Shown: in pieces, positions 26,577-39,125 of the stretch
How positions within the stretch are numbered: position 1 is the stretch's first letter
How the letters are laid out: every line of letters starts with the position of its first letter
Source of the DNA: CAYLZW01 sp964388085
GTDB taxonomy: Bacteria > Myxococcota > UBA727 > CAYLZW01
Direction: 5' to 3'
DNA: 64,000 nucleotides
Assembly: GCA_964388085.1 (NCBI GenBank)
Contig: CAYLZW010000003.1
Span: 11,219-75,218 of the forward strand
Position numbers and translations under genes: made by a program
The notes under the pieces: generated by a model
What the model was told of the DNA's origin: nothing
The model's database searches: none
What the model saw: only the letters and a program-made list of their open reading frames with translations

Positions 26577-28097
26577 TCAGACGGCGGTGTCCAACGAGCC
26601 GGCCGGCACCGCCTCCGCGGGCGCGACCTCGTCCCGCACCTCGCCGCCCACCTCGAACGGTCCCATCAGCGCGGCACGCACGGCCTTCTCGTCGGGGGCG
26701 TGAGCGAGGACCGTCACGTGGTCCCAGCCGCGCAGGCGGGCATTGCCCTTCGGCAACACCACCTCGGCGCCCCGGCTGATGAGCGCGATCAGCGCGCCCT
26801 CGGGCAGCCGGAGCTCGCGAATACGGGGGCCTTCCACGCCATCGGGGCCGGGCAGATCGACGACGATGAGGTCGTAGTCGCTCGGCGCCATCGTGATGAG
26901 GTCGAGGTTGAACAGCGGCTTCGGACGCGCGGGCTCGGACAGGCGCAGCCACTTCGCGACGGTGCCGAGCGTCGAGCCCTGGACGAGGATCGACAGGATG
27001 ACCGCGAAGAACACGAGGTTGAACACCTCCTCGCCGATGGCGAGCCCCGCCGCGGCCGGGTAGGTCGCGAGGACGATGGGGACGGCGCCGCGCAGGCCTG
27101 CCCACGAGGCGAAGACCTTGTTCTTCGTGCCGAACTTCATGCCGATGGTGCCGACGAAGACCGAGATCGGGCGGGCGATGACGGTGAGCACGAGGAACAG
27201 CAGCGTGCCCTCCCACCAGAGGTTGGCCCAGCGCGTCGGGAACACCAGCAGGCCCATCATGACGAACATGCCGATGTTGGCGATGGTCGAGAGCGCGCTC
27301 GAGAAATTGACGAGGCCGCGCTTGTGCACGAAGGGGCGGTTGCCCATCACGAAGCCGGCGCTGAAGACCGCGAGCATGCCGCTGGCCTGGGCCGCTTCGG
27401 ACAAGCCGTAGGTCAGCAGCACGACCCCGAGGAAGAGCACGTAGTAGTGGCCGCGGTCCTCGGGCTTGAGGCGGTTGAACAGCCACACCGCGGCGCGCGC
27501 GACGCCATAGCCGATGATCGGCCCGGCCGTGAACTTCCAGAAGAACGAGAGCACCATCCCGGGGCCGTGCGCCTCACCCGACGCGAAGGCGGTCACGGCG
27601 ACGACGGTGAGCAGGATGGCCATGGGGTCGTTGGCGGCGCTCTCGATCTCGACGGTGGCCGAGATCTTGGTCGGCAGCGACTGCCGGCGCAGGAGCGAGA
27701 AGATCGCCGCCGCGTCCGTCGACGAGATGATCACCGAGAGCAAGACCGCGCGCTCGTACGACCAGTCGAGGCCCCAGCGCAGGCAGACGAAGGTGATGCC
27801 CGCCGTCAGCATCACGCCCCAGGTCGCGAGCCCACCCGCCGGCAGCGCGACCGCGCGGAAGTCACTCCGCTTCGTGACGAAGCCGCCATGGAAGAGGATG
27901 AACACCAAGGCCATGTTCGCGGCCTGGTTCGTCAGCATCACGTCTTCGAACGCCCACAAGTTGAGGACGTCGCTACCGAAGACGATGCCGCCGCCCAGCG
28001 CGACCAGGATGACCGGCACGCTGAAGCGCTCGAGCCATACGGCAGCGAGGACGACCGCGATGAGGAGCATCGGCGCGACGATATAGGCGACGTCCAA
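26577..28097 (-). CDS. CPA1-type Na+ or K+/H+ antiporter with C-terminal TrkA_C-like domain
   Basis: Starting from a TTG at 28097 with GGAAAG upstream, the protein has 506 residues. About twelve membrane helices contain the CPA1 signatures SSTDAAAIFSLL and ESAANDPMAILL, which carry the ion-binding acidic pair. SWAGLRGAVPIVLA is also present. The soluble tail (about 390-480) resembles TrkA_C (LRLPEGALIALISRG and RGWDHVTVLA), as in NhaP2/CvrA-type K+/H+ antiporters, where it senses ligand. It would exchange cytoplasmic cations for protons. It lies 41 bp before oleA on the same strand, so co-transcription is likely, but a biochemical link to olefins is not evident. Upstream ORF extension lacks signs of coding. 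Confidence 0.88.
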   Translation of the reverse strand: MDVAYIVAPMLLIAVVLAAVWLERFSVPVILVALGGGIVFGSDVLNLWAFEDVMLTNQAANMALVFILFHGGFVTKRSDFRAVALPAGGLATWGVMLTAGITFVCLRWGLDWSYERAVLLSVIISSTDAAAIFSLLRRQSLPTKISATVEIESAANDPMAILLTVVAVTAFASGEAHGPGMVLSFFWKFTAGPIIGYGVARAAVWLFNRLKPEDRGHYYVLFLGVVLLTYGLSEAAQASGMLAVFSAGFVMGNRPFVHKRGLVNFSSALSTIANIGMFVMMGLLVFPTRWANLWWEGTLLFLVLTVIARPISVFVGTIGMKFGTKNKVFASWAGLRGAVPIVLATYPAAAGLAIGEEVFNLVFFAVILSILVQGSTLGTVAKWLRLSEPARPKPLFNLDLITMAPSDYDLIVVDLPGPDGVEGPRIRELRLPEGALIALISRGAEVVLPKGNARLRGWDHVTVLAHAPDEKAVRAALMGPFEVGGEVRDEVAPAEAVPAGSLDTAV

Positions 28098-28235
28098 GAT
28101 GCATCTTTCCGTCGACAAGGGCAGAGGCCACTGAGGGTCATAGCAGGCGCTACGCGCCTCCCTCAAGGACGAAGGACCGCGAAGGCCGCCGTGAGCCTGC
28201 AGCGTTGACCGCGCCCGGGTGGCGTTCCGTTCTAG

Positions 28236-28282
28236 CCACAAAAGAGAAGCGCCGCCCGGTCCCCGAAGGATCCGAGCGGCGC
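28236..28282 (-). terminator. Intrinsic terminator of the large lipoprotein locus
   Basis: On the minus strand the RNA would form an 11-bp stem, GCGCCGCTCGG with CCGGGCGGCGC. It contains one U-G wobble and a 12-base loop, and the T-rich run TTCTCTTTTG follows. It begins 26 bp after the stop of the gene at 28308. The strand choice is supported because the wobble pair becomes a C-A mismatch on the plus strand. Confidence 0.8.
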
Positions 28283-28307
28283 CGCTCAGCTCGAACGTCG
28301 TCCTGCG

Positions 28308-31300
28308 TTACGGCACCGCGACGGCGACGCTCAGCTCGTACGGGTGTCGCTCGTTTGTGAGGAGCGAGTCCGTGCTCTCGACTGACACGTAGTACGTCGT
28401 ACCCGCGGTGGTCGTCGGCAGTGTCACCTCGAGGTGCGGGGCGAGGTCGCTCGCGAGAGCGATCTCCGCCCCCGTGCCGTCGAACACGCGCAAGTTGATG
28501 AAGTCGAGCGCGTAGGGCACGAGGCCGTCCACGATGAGCTTCTCACCGTTCGTGAGGTCGCTGCCGAGGGTGACCGCGTAGTAGTCCGCGTCGTCGTCGT
28601 AGAACAGCCCGAACACCTGCGCAGGCAGCGTCAGCGCGTTCGCCGCCGCGGTGTCGTCGTTGGGCTCGGTCTCGACCAGACCCACGTTGCCGAGGCGTTC
28701 CACCTCGATGAGGTAGTTCTCGGGATAGTCGTCGGCGGTCGAGCGGTCGGCGACGAACTCGATGAAGAACGGGCCTGGGTCCGCGCCCGGCGAAAAGTAC
28801 ACCTCGCCCGCGTACAGCTCGCTGCCCGCGATCATCTGGTCGGCGGCGTTCAGCACGCTCACGATGTTGTCGCCGCGACCGGTCTTGTTGTACCAGCGCA
28901 CCGCGATGACCTCGTCGGCCGTCGGGTCGCCGTCGAAGTTGATCTGGAACGTATCCGTGTCGGTGTCGAAGGCGCTGCCCCAGGCAGACACCGTCCCGCC
29001 GACGGCGACCGCCGGGAGCGGGCTCGCCTCAACCGAGGAGTCGTTCGGCTCCACGTCGAGGACGTCGTCCCAGGTGTCCACGACGACGCGATACAGATCC
29101 TGCGTCGTGGTGCTGTCGCCCTCCACCTCGATGAAGAGAGTGCCCGGCGCGGCCATGGGGATGAAGACCGTCGGGTCCTCATGCCAGACGTCCGCCAGCA
29201 CGTTCTCCGCAGCGTCGAGGACGCGCACGTAGAGGTTCGCGACCTCCGTCATGTTTTCGACGCTCACGCGCAACGCCGTGCCCGCGGGAAGACCCTCGCT
29301 GAACGCCAACTGGTACACGTCCGGCTCTGTCTCCAGCGTTCGGCCGATGACCTGTACCGGCAGATCGGCCGTCGCGAAGCTGCCCAGATCCTGCGCCGCC
29401 GCCGGGGTGTCGTTGGGCTCCACGTCCATGGCAGGCAACGTCACGCGCTTGACCTGGAGCAGGTACTGCACCGACCCGCTGAGGCCTGTGCCTTCCACTT
29501 CGAGCACGAAGGGCCCGGGGCCGTCACTCGGGAACAGCATCCAGCGCGACAGCGGCGCCGAGTGCGCCTGATACAGCTCGTCGTCGTCGAGCGAGGTGCC
29601 GGGCAGGCGGAAGCGCAGGTAGTTGGCGTTGTCGTCGCTCAGGCTCTCGATCTCGACCTGCAACACCTCGTTGGCGGCCAAGGGGCCGGCGAGGGTAAGC
29701 GTGTAGAGATCGAACTCGTCGTTATCGACGTTAGCGAGCAGTCGCAGCGCCTGGCCGGCGACCTCCGCGATCGGCTGCGTGGCGTCCATGGTGTCGTTTG
29801 GCTCCACCTCCGTGAGCGTCGGCACGGGCAGCACGCTGGCGTCCATGGTCCATTCGTGAACCCAGGGGTTCGGGGTGCTGCCGGGGATGCCGGCGTCGAA
29901 GCGCGCGAGCACGAAGCCGGGCGTCGTGCGGTAGGAGCGCAGCGTCCCCGGATCGTCCTCGCCTTGGAAACGCCGCTCGGTGGCGAAGCCCTGCGGGGTC
30001 AACGCGTACACGTCGACATCTGGCTCGCCGAGGGCGTACGTGAAGTCGTACTGCACGATGGCGGGGCCGGTGACCTCGACGAGGAACCACTCCGCGTTCG
30101 GGCGCTGCCCGACCTCGATGACGTCTCCGGCGAAGCTGGCGCTCTGCTCCGTGGTGCCGTCCCATGGTCCTGCGACGTGGGGTGTGCTGCTGCGAATGGC
30201 GACGCTCGGCGTCTCGTCGCTCGTGGCGGTGTTCACCACGATCCACCGGTAGGTGCCGGTCTCCTGCGCGTAGAAGATCGACTCGAAGAACGGATCCTCA
30301 CCGCTGTAAACCGTCTGGCCGCTCGGCGAGAGCAACGTGACGTTCGCCGAGATGCCGTAGAAGTCCGTCATCACCACCTGCCCGGCGGTGGCGTCGAACG
30401 AGAAGCTGATGCCGCCGAGGCCGAGCACCGACAGCGCCGGGAGCTGGACGAGCTCGTCGATCGCGACGGTGCCGAAGTCCACGGTGCCGAGCTGCGAGGC
30501 GCTGAGCGTGAACGGCACGTCGATGCCGTTCGAGGTCTGCCAGTCCAGCACCACCACGAGGCCGTCGCTGACGCTGACGTAAGAGCTCGTCACCGCGGTC
30601 TCGATGCCGCCGTCCTCGTCGAAGGGGATCTCGGCGAGAAAGGTGCCGTCCGCGCGGAACAGGAGCAGCGCGGGCGTCGTGTTCCCGGTCGTCGCGGTGG
30701 ACTCGAGGATGACAGGCGCGTCCGCCGCGGTGCTGATGTTGTAGAAGTTGTCCGACAGGCCGAGCAGGTTGCCGGGCGGCGCCTCGGCGAGCGTGCCGTC
30801 CTCGGCTACCGCCACGGCCACGGGCGTCGGCCACTCGAGCTGCTCGATGATGGCCGCGTAGTCCGCGTCGTCGGCGCCGATGGGCTCGGAGGCGCCTTGC
30901 AACACGAGGCTCGGCAGCACCGTCAGATCGTATTCGCCGTCGTAGGGCAGCACGACCTCGCGGTCGGCGTTGACGGTGAAGCCGAGCTGCGGCTCGCGGT
31001 AGTAGTCGTTCGGGCCGGTCAGCGTGAAGGCGGGCTGGAACGCGCCCGTCGAGATGACGCGAATGCGCAGCATCTGGCCGGCGCTGCCGGTGAAGCGCCA
31101 CACGTCGCGGTCCTGATCGATGACGGCGTCCGCGTCGAAGTCGACGGGCCGCCCGATCGTGCCGACGAGCACCACGCGCTCACCGGCCGCCTCGAGCGTG
31201 ACGCCCTCGGGAGCGCCGCCGAACAGCGGATCATTGGTCTCGGCCGCGCTCTCCGTGAGGTCTGACTCCGCGACGATGAGGTCGAGCGCGGAGAGGCACA

Positions 31301-31835
31301 CGCCCTCTACGTCGGTGAGGCCGGGGCCGCAGATCAGGTTCGGCACGCAGCTCGCCGTGGCGGGGTCGAAGGTGGTGCCGGCACCGCAGTTCTCGTCCGG
31401 CAGGCACTCGCCGCTGGCCGTGTCGAGGTGCGTCCCGTCGCCGCAGACCACGTCGGGCAAGCAGGCGCCGGTGCTCGGGTCGAAGGTCGTCCCATCACCG
31501 CAGACCACGTCCGGATCGCACTGTCCGGTGGCCTCGTTGAAGGTCGTCCCCTCGCCGCAGACGGAGTCGGGTTCACACTCCTGTGACGTCGCGTTGTAGG
31601 TGGTACCCGGCCCGCATTCGACGTCGGGCTCGCACTGTCCGCTGTCCGGATTGCGAGACGCGCCCTCGGCGCAGGGAGCCTCGCCGACGGTAGAGACACA
31701 TTTCCCGTCGACCTCCTCCGTGTTGGGTCCGCACGTGATCGTGCCCGGGCTCTCCGGGCCCGGGCAGCCCGTCACGATGAGCGCGGTCAGCCCGAGAACG
31801 CCCGGGACCCCGCGATAGAGCTTCTTGTTACGCAT
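28308..31835 (-). CDS. Large lipoprotein with Cys-pair repeats and PPC-like domains (paralog of the next gene)
   Basis: The preferred start is an ATG at 31835 with AGGAG upstream, giving 1175 residues. An upstream ATG at 31862 would add nine. A lipobox LIVTGC (about residues 18-23) marks it as a lipoprotein. Residues about 30-180 hold eight repeats of roughly 18 residues with the pattern CGxGTTFDxxTGxC. A long beta-rich region follows, then at least four segments starting VEPNDT or TEPNDD, typical of pre-peptidase C-terminal (PPC) domains. No catalytic motif is visible. It is collinear over its whole length with the gene at 31859-35788. A good terminator follows it. It is likely a surface or periplasmic binding or structural protein. 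Confidence 0.85.
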   Translation of the reverse strand: MRNKKLYRGVPGVLGLTALIVTGCPGPESPGTITCGPNTEEVDGKCVSTVGEAPCAEGASRNPDSGQCEPDVECGPGTTYNATSQECEPDSVCGEGTTFNEATGQCDPDVVCGDGTTFDPSTGACLPDVVCGDGTHLDTASGECLPDENCGAGTTFDPATASCVPNLICGPGLTDVEGVCLSALDLIVAESDLTESAAETNDPLFGGAPEGVTLEAAGERVVLVGTIGRPVDFDADAVIDQDRDVWRFTGSAGQMLRIRVISTGAFQPAFTLTGPNDYYREPQLGFTVNADREVVLPYDGEYDLTVLPSLVLQGASEPIGADDADYAAIIEQLEWPTPVAVAVAEDGTLAEAPPGNLLGLSDNFYNISTAADAPVILESTATTGNTTPALLLFRADGTFLAEIPFDEDGGIETAVTSSYVSVSDGLVVVLDWQTSNGIDVPFTLSASQLGTVDFGTVAIDELVQLPALSVLGLGGISFSFDATAGQVVMTDFYGISANVTLLSPSGQTVYSGEDPFFESIFYAQETGTYRWIVVNTATSDETPSVAIRSSTPHVAGPWDGTTEQSASFAGDVIEVGQRPNAEWFLVEVTGPAIVQYDFTYALGEPDVDVYALTPQGFATERRFQGEDDPGTLRSYRTTPGFVLARFDAGIPGSTPNPWVHEWTMDASVLPVPTLTEVEPNDTMDATQPIAEVAGQALRLLANVDNDEFDLYTLTLAGPLAANEVLQVEIESLSDDNANYLRFRLPGTSLDDDELYQAHSAPLSRWMLFPSDGPGPFVLEVEGTGLSGSVQYLLQVKRVTLPAMDVEPNDTPAAAQDLGSFATADLPVQVIGRTLETEPDVYQLAFSEGLPAGTALRVSVENMTEVANLYVRVLDAAENVLADVWHEDPTVFIPMAAPGTLFIEVEGDSTTTQDLYRVVVDTWDDVLDVEPNDSSVEASPLPAVAVGGTVSAWGSAFDTDTDTFQINFDGDPTADEVIAVRWYNKTGRGDNIVSVLNAADQMIAGSELYAGEVYFSPGADPGPFFIEFVADRSTADDYPENYLIEVERLGNVGLVETEPNDDTAAANALTLPAQVFGLFYDDDADYYAVTLGSDLTNGEKLIVDGLVPYALDFINLRVFDGTGAEIALASDLAPHLEVTLPTTTAGTTYYVSVESTDSLLTNERHPYELSVAVAVP

Positions 31836-31858
31836 GTGCATGTACTCCTGAATCACGT

Positions 31859-34800
31859 TCACGGGGTGATGACGGAGGTGTCGACGGTGCGCACCTCCAG
31901 AATGTACGTGTAGCCGCGCAAGGGATCGCTGCTCGAGTCGGTGCCCTCCACGGTGACCGTGTAGTCGCCCGCGGCCAGGCCCGTCGCGCTTTGGATCGTC
32001 ATCTCGTCGTCGTCGTCCGTCGCGGCGCTGGTGCCGGCGGAGCGCAGGTGCACGTCGAAGGTCGTGCTGTTCGTGAGGTTGTGGAAATAGATCTCCACCG
32101 CCTCCGTCGCGCCGAGGTCCGCGGCCAACGTGAAGCTGAAGGTGTCGATCTGGGTGTTGTTGATCGAGCCGTGCAGGCTCGCGGGCAGCGCGCCGAGCGG
32201 GGTCGCCGTCGCAGCGTCGCCGTTTGGCTCCACCTCCGCCCGCGGTCCCGGCTCGATGATCACCTCGTACAGCATCAAGTCAGGGTCCGTGCCCACGACA
32301 TGGACGGCGTAGAGCGTCGCGCCCGTCGGCCCACTGACGGTCTCGCCGGGATCGTCGTCGTCGCTCGCCAGGAGCACCAGGTTGGCCGCGTCGCTCGCGT
32401 CGTAGAGCTCCACCACGATGTCGTCGCTGTTGAAGTAGTTCTGGTAGTTGAGCCAGATGCCGGCGTCCGCGGGGAACGTGGCGTCGAGCGTGAAGGTGAA
32501 CCAGTCATCGTCGCTGTTGTTGCCGTTGCCTTCCGCGTACAGGAAGTCGCCGTCCGCCAGGGCGCCCAGGTAGTGCGCGCTGGCGATGTCGTCGTTCGGC
32601 TCCTTCTCGGCGGGCGCTCCGACCTCTACGCGCACGTAGTAGGGCTCCATGGAGCTGGACGTCGCGCTGACGTGGACGGCGAACGGACCGGCGGTGGTGG
32701 GCGAGCTCTTCAGCACCGCGAGGTTGTCCGAGAAGGCGCTGATCAGCACCGGGTTGTCTACGTCGCTGACGTCGTACAGCTCGGTGCGCAACGACGTCGT
32801 GTCGGAGAGGTTGAGCGCGCGGATCAGCAGGCCCTCGTCGGCGTCGAGCGCCGCGGGCAGGCTGAAGCTGAACCAGTCGGAGTCGCCGGTGCGCGTGGCG
32901 CCGAACGCGTACAGATAGCCGCCGTCCGGGAGCTCGCCGAGCGCGTACGCCGTCGCGAGATCCTCATTGGGCTCGAGCTCGACGGGCACGTCGCTGACCA
33001 CCTCGACCGTAAGCCGGTACGGGTGCGCCAAGCTCTCCCCCTCGACGCGGAGGAAGTAATCGCCGGCGGGCACCTGGCTGCTCAAGATCTGGGGATGAAT
33101 ATCGCTCACCGAGGCCAGCACGTTGCCGACCGTGTCCTCGAAGAACAGATCGACGTCGCGGCTGCTGCTGAAGTTGTCGAAGCGGATGTGCAGCGCCTCG
33201 TTGGCGGCCAGCGTCGGCACGGTGAACTTGAAGAAGTCGACGTCGTCGTCGACGAGCTGTCCATACCAGGTGGCCGGCAGCGCGTCGGCGGCGTCGGCCT
33301 CCGCGCTCGTGCCGTTGGGCTCGACCTCGGAGGGAGTGTCGACGACCTGGACGCGCAGCATGTAGTTTTGGGCAATCTCGGCGAGGAAGTACTCCGAGAT
33401 CTCGATGTAGAACGTGCTGCTGCTCTGTGTCGCCGCGCCGTTCAAGATCACCTTCTGATTGAAGTCACCGAAGTATCTCTCCGCGGAGCTGACCACCTGA
33501 TCGAGCTCGTCGAAGATCGCCACACGGAAGCTGTCGCTGGTGAAGCTGGTCGCGGTCGTGTCGAGGTTCTCGACGTGGATCTCGATGCTCTGGCCGGGGG
33601 GCAGCGGGGCGTCCAAGGTGAGCTTGTAGCGGTCCACCTCCTCCTCCTTGAGGAAGCCGTACCCCACGACCGGCAGCGCGCCGAGCTCGTTCGCCGTGCT
33701 GCTGACGTCGTTCGGCTCCACGTCGATGACCGCCGGGATCGGCATGGCGGTCGCCGTCACGCTCCAGTCCACGACGGCGGTGCTGTCCGCCTCCAGCAGG
33801 ACGATCAGCGGATCATTCGCCGCGGTCTCGGCGTGCACGGCTTGCTCGCGCGCGCGCCAGTAGAATCGGTCCACCTGGCCGGCGCGGTTGTAGACCGTGA
33901 TCTCCGGATCACCCACCTCGACCTTGGTCTTCAGGGAGAGCAGCGCCTCGGCGGTGGTGCGGACCACCATCCACGCCGCGGTTGGGCCGACGGCGTCGAT
34001 CGTCAGGAGATGGTCGCCGACGCTCCCCTGCTGCATGGTCGCCGGATCGAGCGTGCCGAGGTCGAGCGGGACGATGGGGTTGTAGACGAGCGACGCGTCC
34101 TCGTCCTCTCCCGTGTCGTCGTTGAACACGAAGAACGTGTACGAGGCGGGGGCGCCGTAGAAGAAGCCGCTATCCTCGTCGTACAGGATGCCGTAGGTGC
34201 CGCCGTCGGTCTGCATCTGGATGTCGGGTCTCGAGGTGTTGTCGACGTCCCAGGTGAGAATCAACGGCGAGGGCAGAGTCACCGTGAACGCCGCCATGGC
34301 CTCGCCGAGGATCGGCGTCGTCGCGGTCTGACCCGGTACGCCGTCCGTCACCGTGCCGCCTTGTACGTGCGGCGCCTCGGCGACGCGCAGCGTGTACGCG
34401 TCATCGGACGCCGTCGAGGACTGCCAGTCGACGACGACGGTGGTGCCGGGGTCTTCCTTCACCAGCGTGCCGACCCAGGCGCCCTCTTCGAGGTTCAGGT
34501 CCACGTAGGTGATGAGCGCGCCGCTCGCGTCGAACGCGAGGATGGCGGGCGGGTTCGCGGGGTTCGGCTCCGCGAAGATCAGGGACACCGCGTCGCCGAC
34601 ATCGGCGTCGAGCAGCAGGAAGTTGTCCGACAGATCACGCAGGTTGCCCGTGACCTCGAGCGGCACCGCCTGATCTGCGGCCGGCACGATGGTGGTGGGC
34701 GTCGGGTGCTCGAGCGCCTCGATGACGCCGACGTAGCCGGAGCTCGTGCTGCCGAGCGGCAGCGCGGTGCTGACGAACGCGGTCGGCACCACGGTGATCT

Positions 34801-35784
34801 CGTACACGCCATCGAAGGGCAGCACGACCTCACGGCTGGTGTCGTTCGTGGAGAGCAGCGGGCTCACACGGCGGTAGCCGTTCGGTCCCTCCACGATGAA
34901 GGCAGGCTGCGGCAGGCCGGTGCCGAGCACGCTGATCTTGAGGTATTGGCCGGCGCTGCCCGTCACGCTCCAGACGTCGCGGTCCTGGGTGAGCGTGCCG
35001 TTGCCGCCGAAGTCGTTCGGGCGGTCGATGTTGCCGACGAAGACCGTCTGCTCTCCCACGGGCTCGAGCGTGAGCGGCTCGGGCACACCGCCAAACAGCG
35101 GGTCGTTCTGGTCCGGAATCGACTCCGTGGCGTCGGCCTCGAGGCCTACGGCCACGTTCGGATCGACGCACTGTCCGCCGGCGACGATCTGGCCGGGGCC
35201 GCACGCGGTGTTCGACTCGCACAGCCCGGTGTCGAGGTTCAGCACCGAGCCGGGAGCGCAGGTGCCCACGGCGACGCACTCGCCGTCCTCGAGCACCGTA
35301 CCGACGCCGCAGGCCGCCTCGGGGAGGCACTCGCCCGACGTCTCGTCGAGGACCGTGCCGGGGCCGCAGCTCGCGACGGGGATGCACTCGCCGGAGGCGA
35401 GATCGAGCTCGGTGCCGGGGCCACACTCGGCGATGGAGACGCACTCGCCCGTGGCGGGATCGGCCACGGTGCCGTCGCCGCAGCGCACGGTGGGCTCACA
35501 CTTGCCGGTGGTGTCGTCGAAGATCGTGCCTTCGCCGCAACTGTCGATGGCGTCGACGACGGCGACGCAGGTGCCGTTTCGGTCTTCGGTGCCTTCACCG
35601 CACTCGAGGTCCGTCGGCGTCTGGCCGGGGCCGCAGCCGACCGACAGGAGCGCGGGCAGCAGGAACGAGCCGAGGAGGGTTCGCCGCGTCGCGCGGGCAG
35701 AAGGGGGGGAGCCAAGGGTCAAAATCCGGTTGAGCAGCACGCGTCGCCTCCGCAATCCGCTGGGAAATCGAGCATCGTCATGAG

Positions 35785-35788
<4 letters not shown>
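31859..35788 (-). CDS. Large lipoprotein with Cys-pair repeats and PPC-like domains
   Basis: The ATG overlaps the stop of the upstream gene (ATGA), and the frame encodes 1309 residues. A hydrophobic segment ends in the lipobox LSVGC near residue 52. The n-region is long, so a start further in is possible. Eight Cys-pair repeats (such as CGPGTVLDETSGEC) follow the lipid anchor. A region then closely resembles the downstream paralog (DQNDPLFGGVPE against ETNDPLFGGAPE). Five segments with EPND/EPNG/EPNE follow, as in PPC-like domains. PPC domains are usually C-terminal accessories of secreted proteases, but no protease domain is present here. The pair looks like a tandem duplication followed by divergence. 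Confidence 0.85.
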
Positions 35789-39027
<3,239 letters not shown>

Positions 39028-39125
39028 GGAGCACCTGTTCTGTCAGCGACGCGGTCTCGTGAGGGACGGTCTCGTCGCCGACACGCTGGTCAGCGACGAG
39101 AGCGGATGTTCGTGCGGTTCGGCGG

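Noticed and set aside
31120..31700. Regular DNA periodicity that might be a CRISPR array
   Set aside because: The period of about 54 bases follows the 18-residue Cys-pair protein repeats. Units are degenerate and contiguous, with no spacers and no cas genes.
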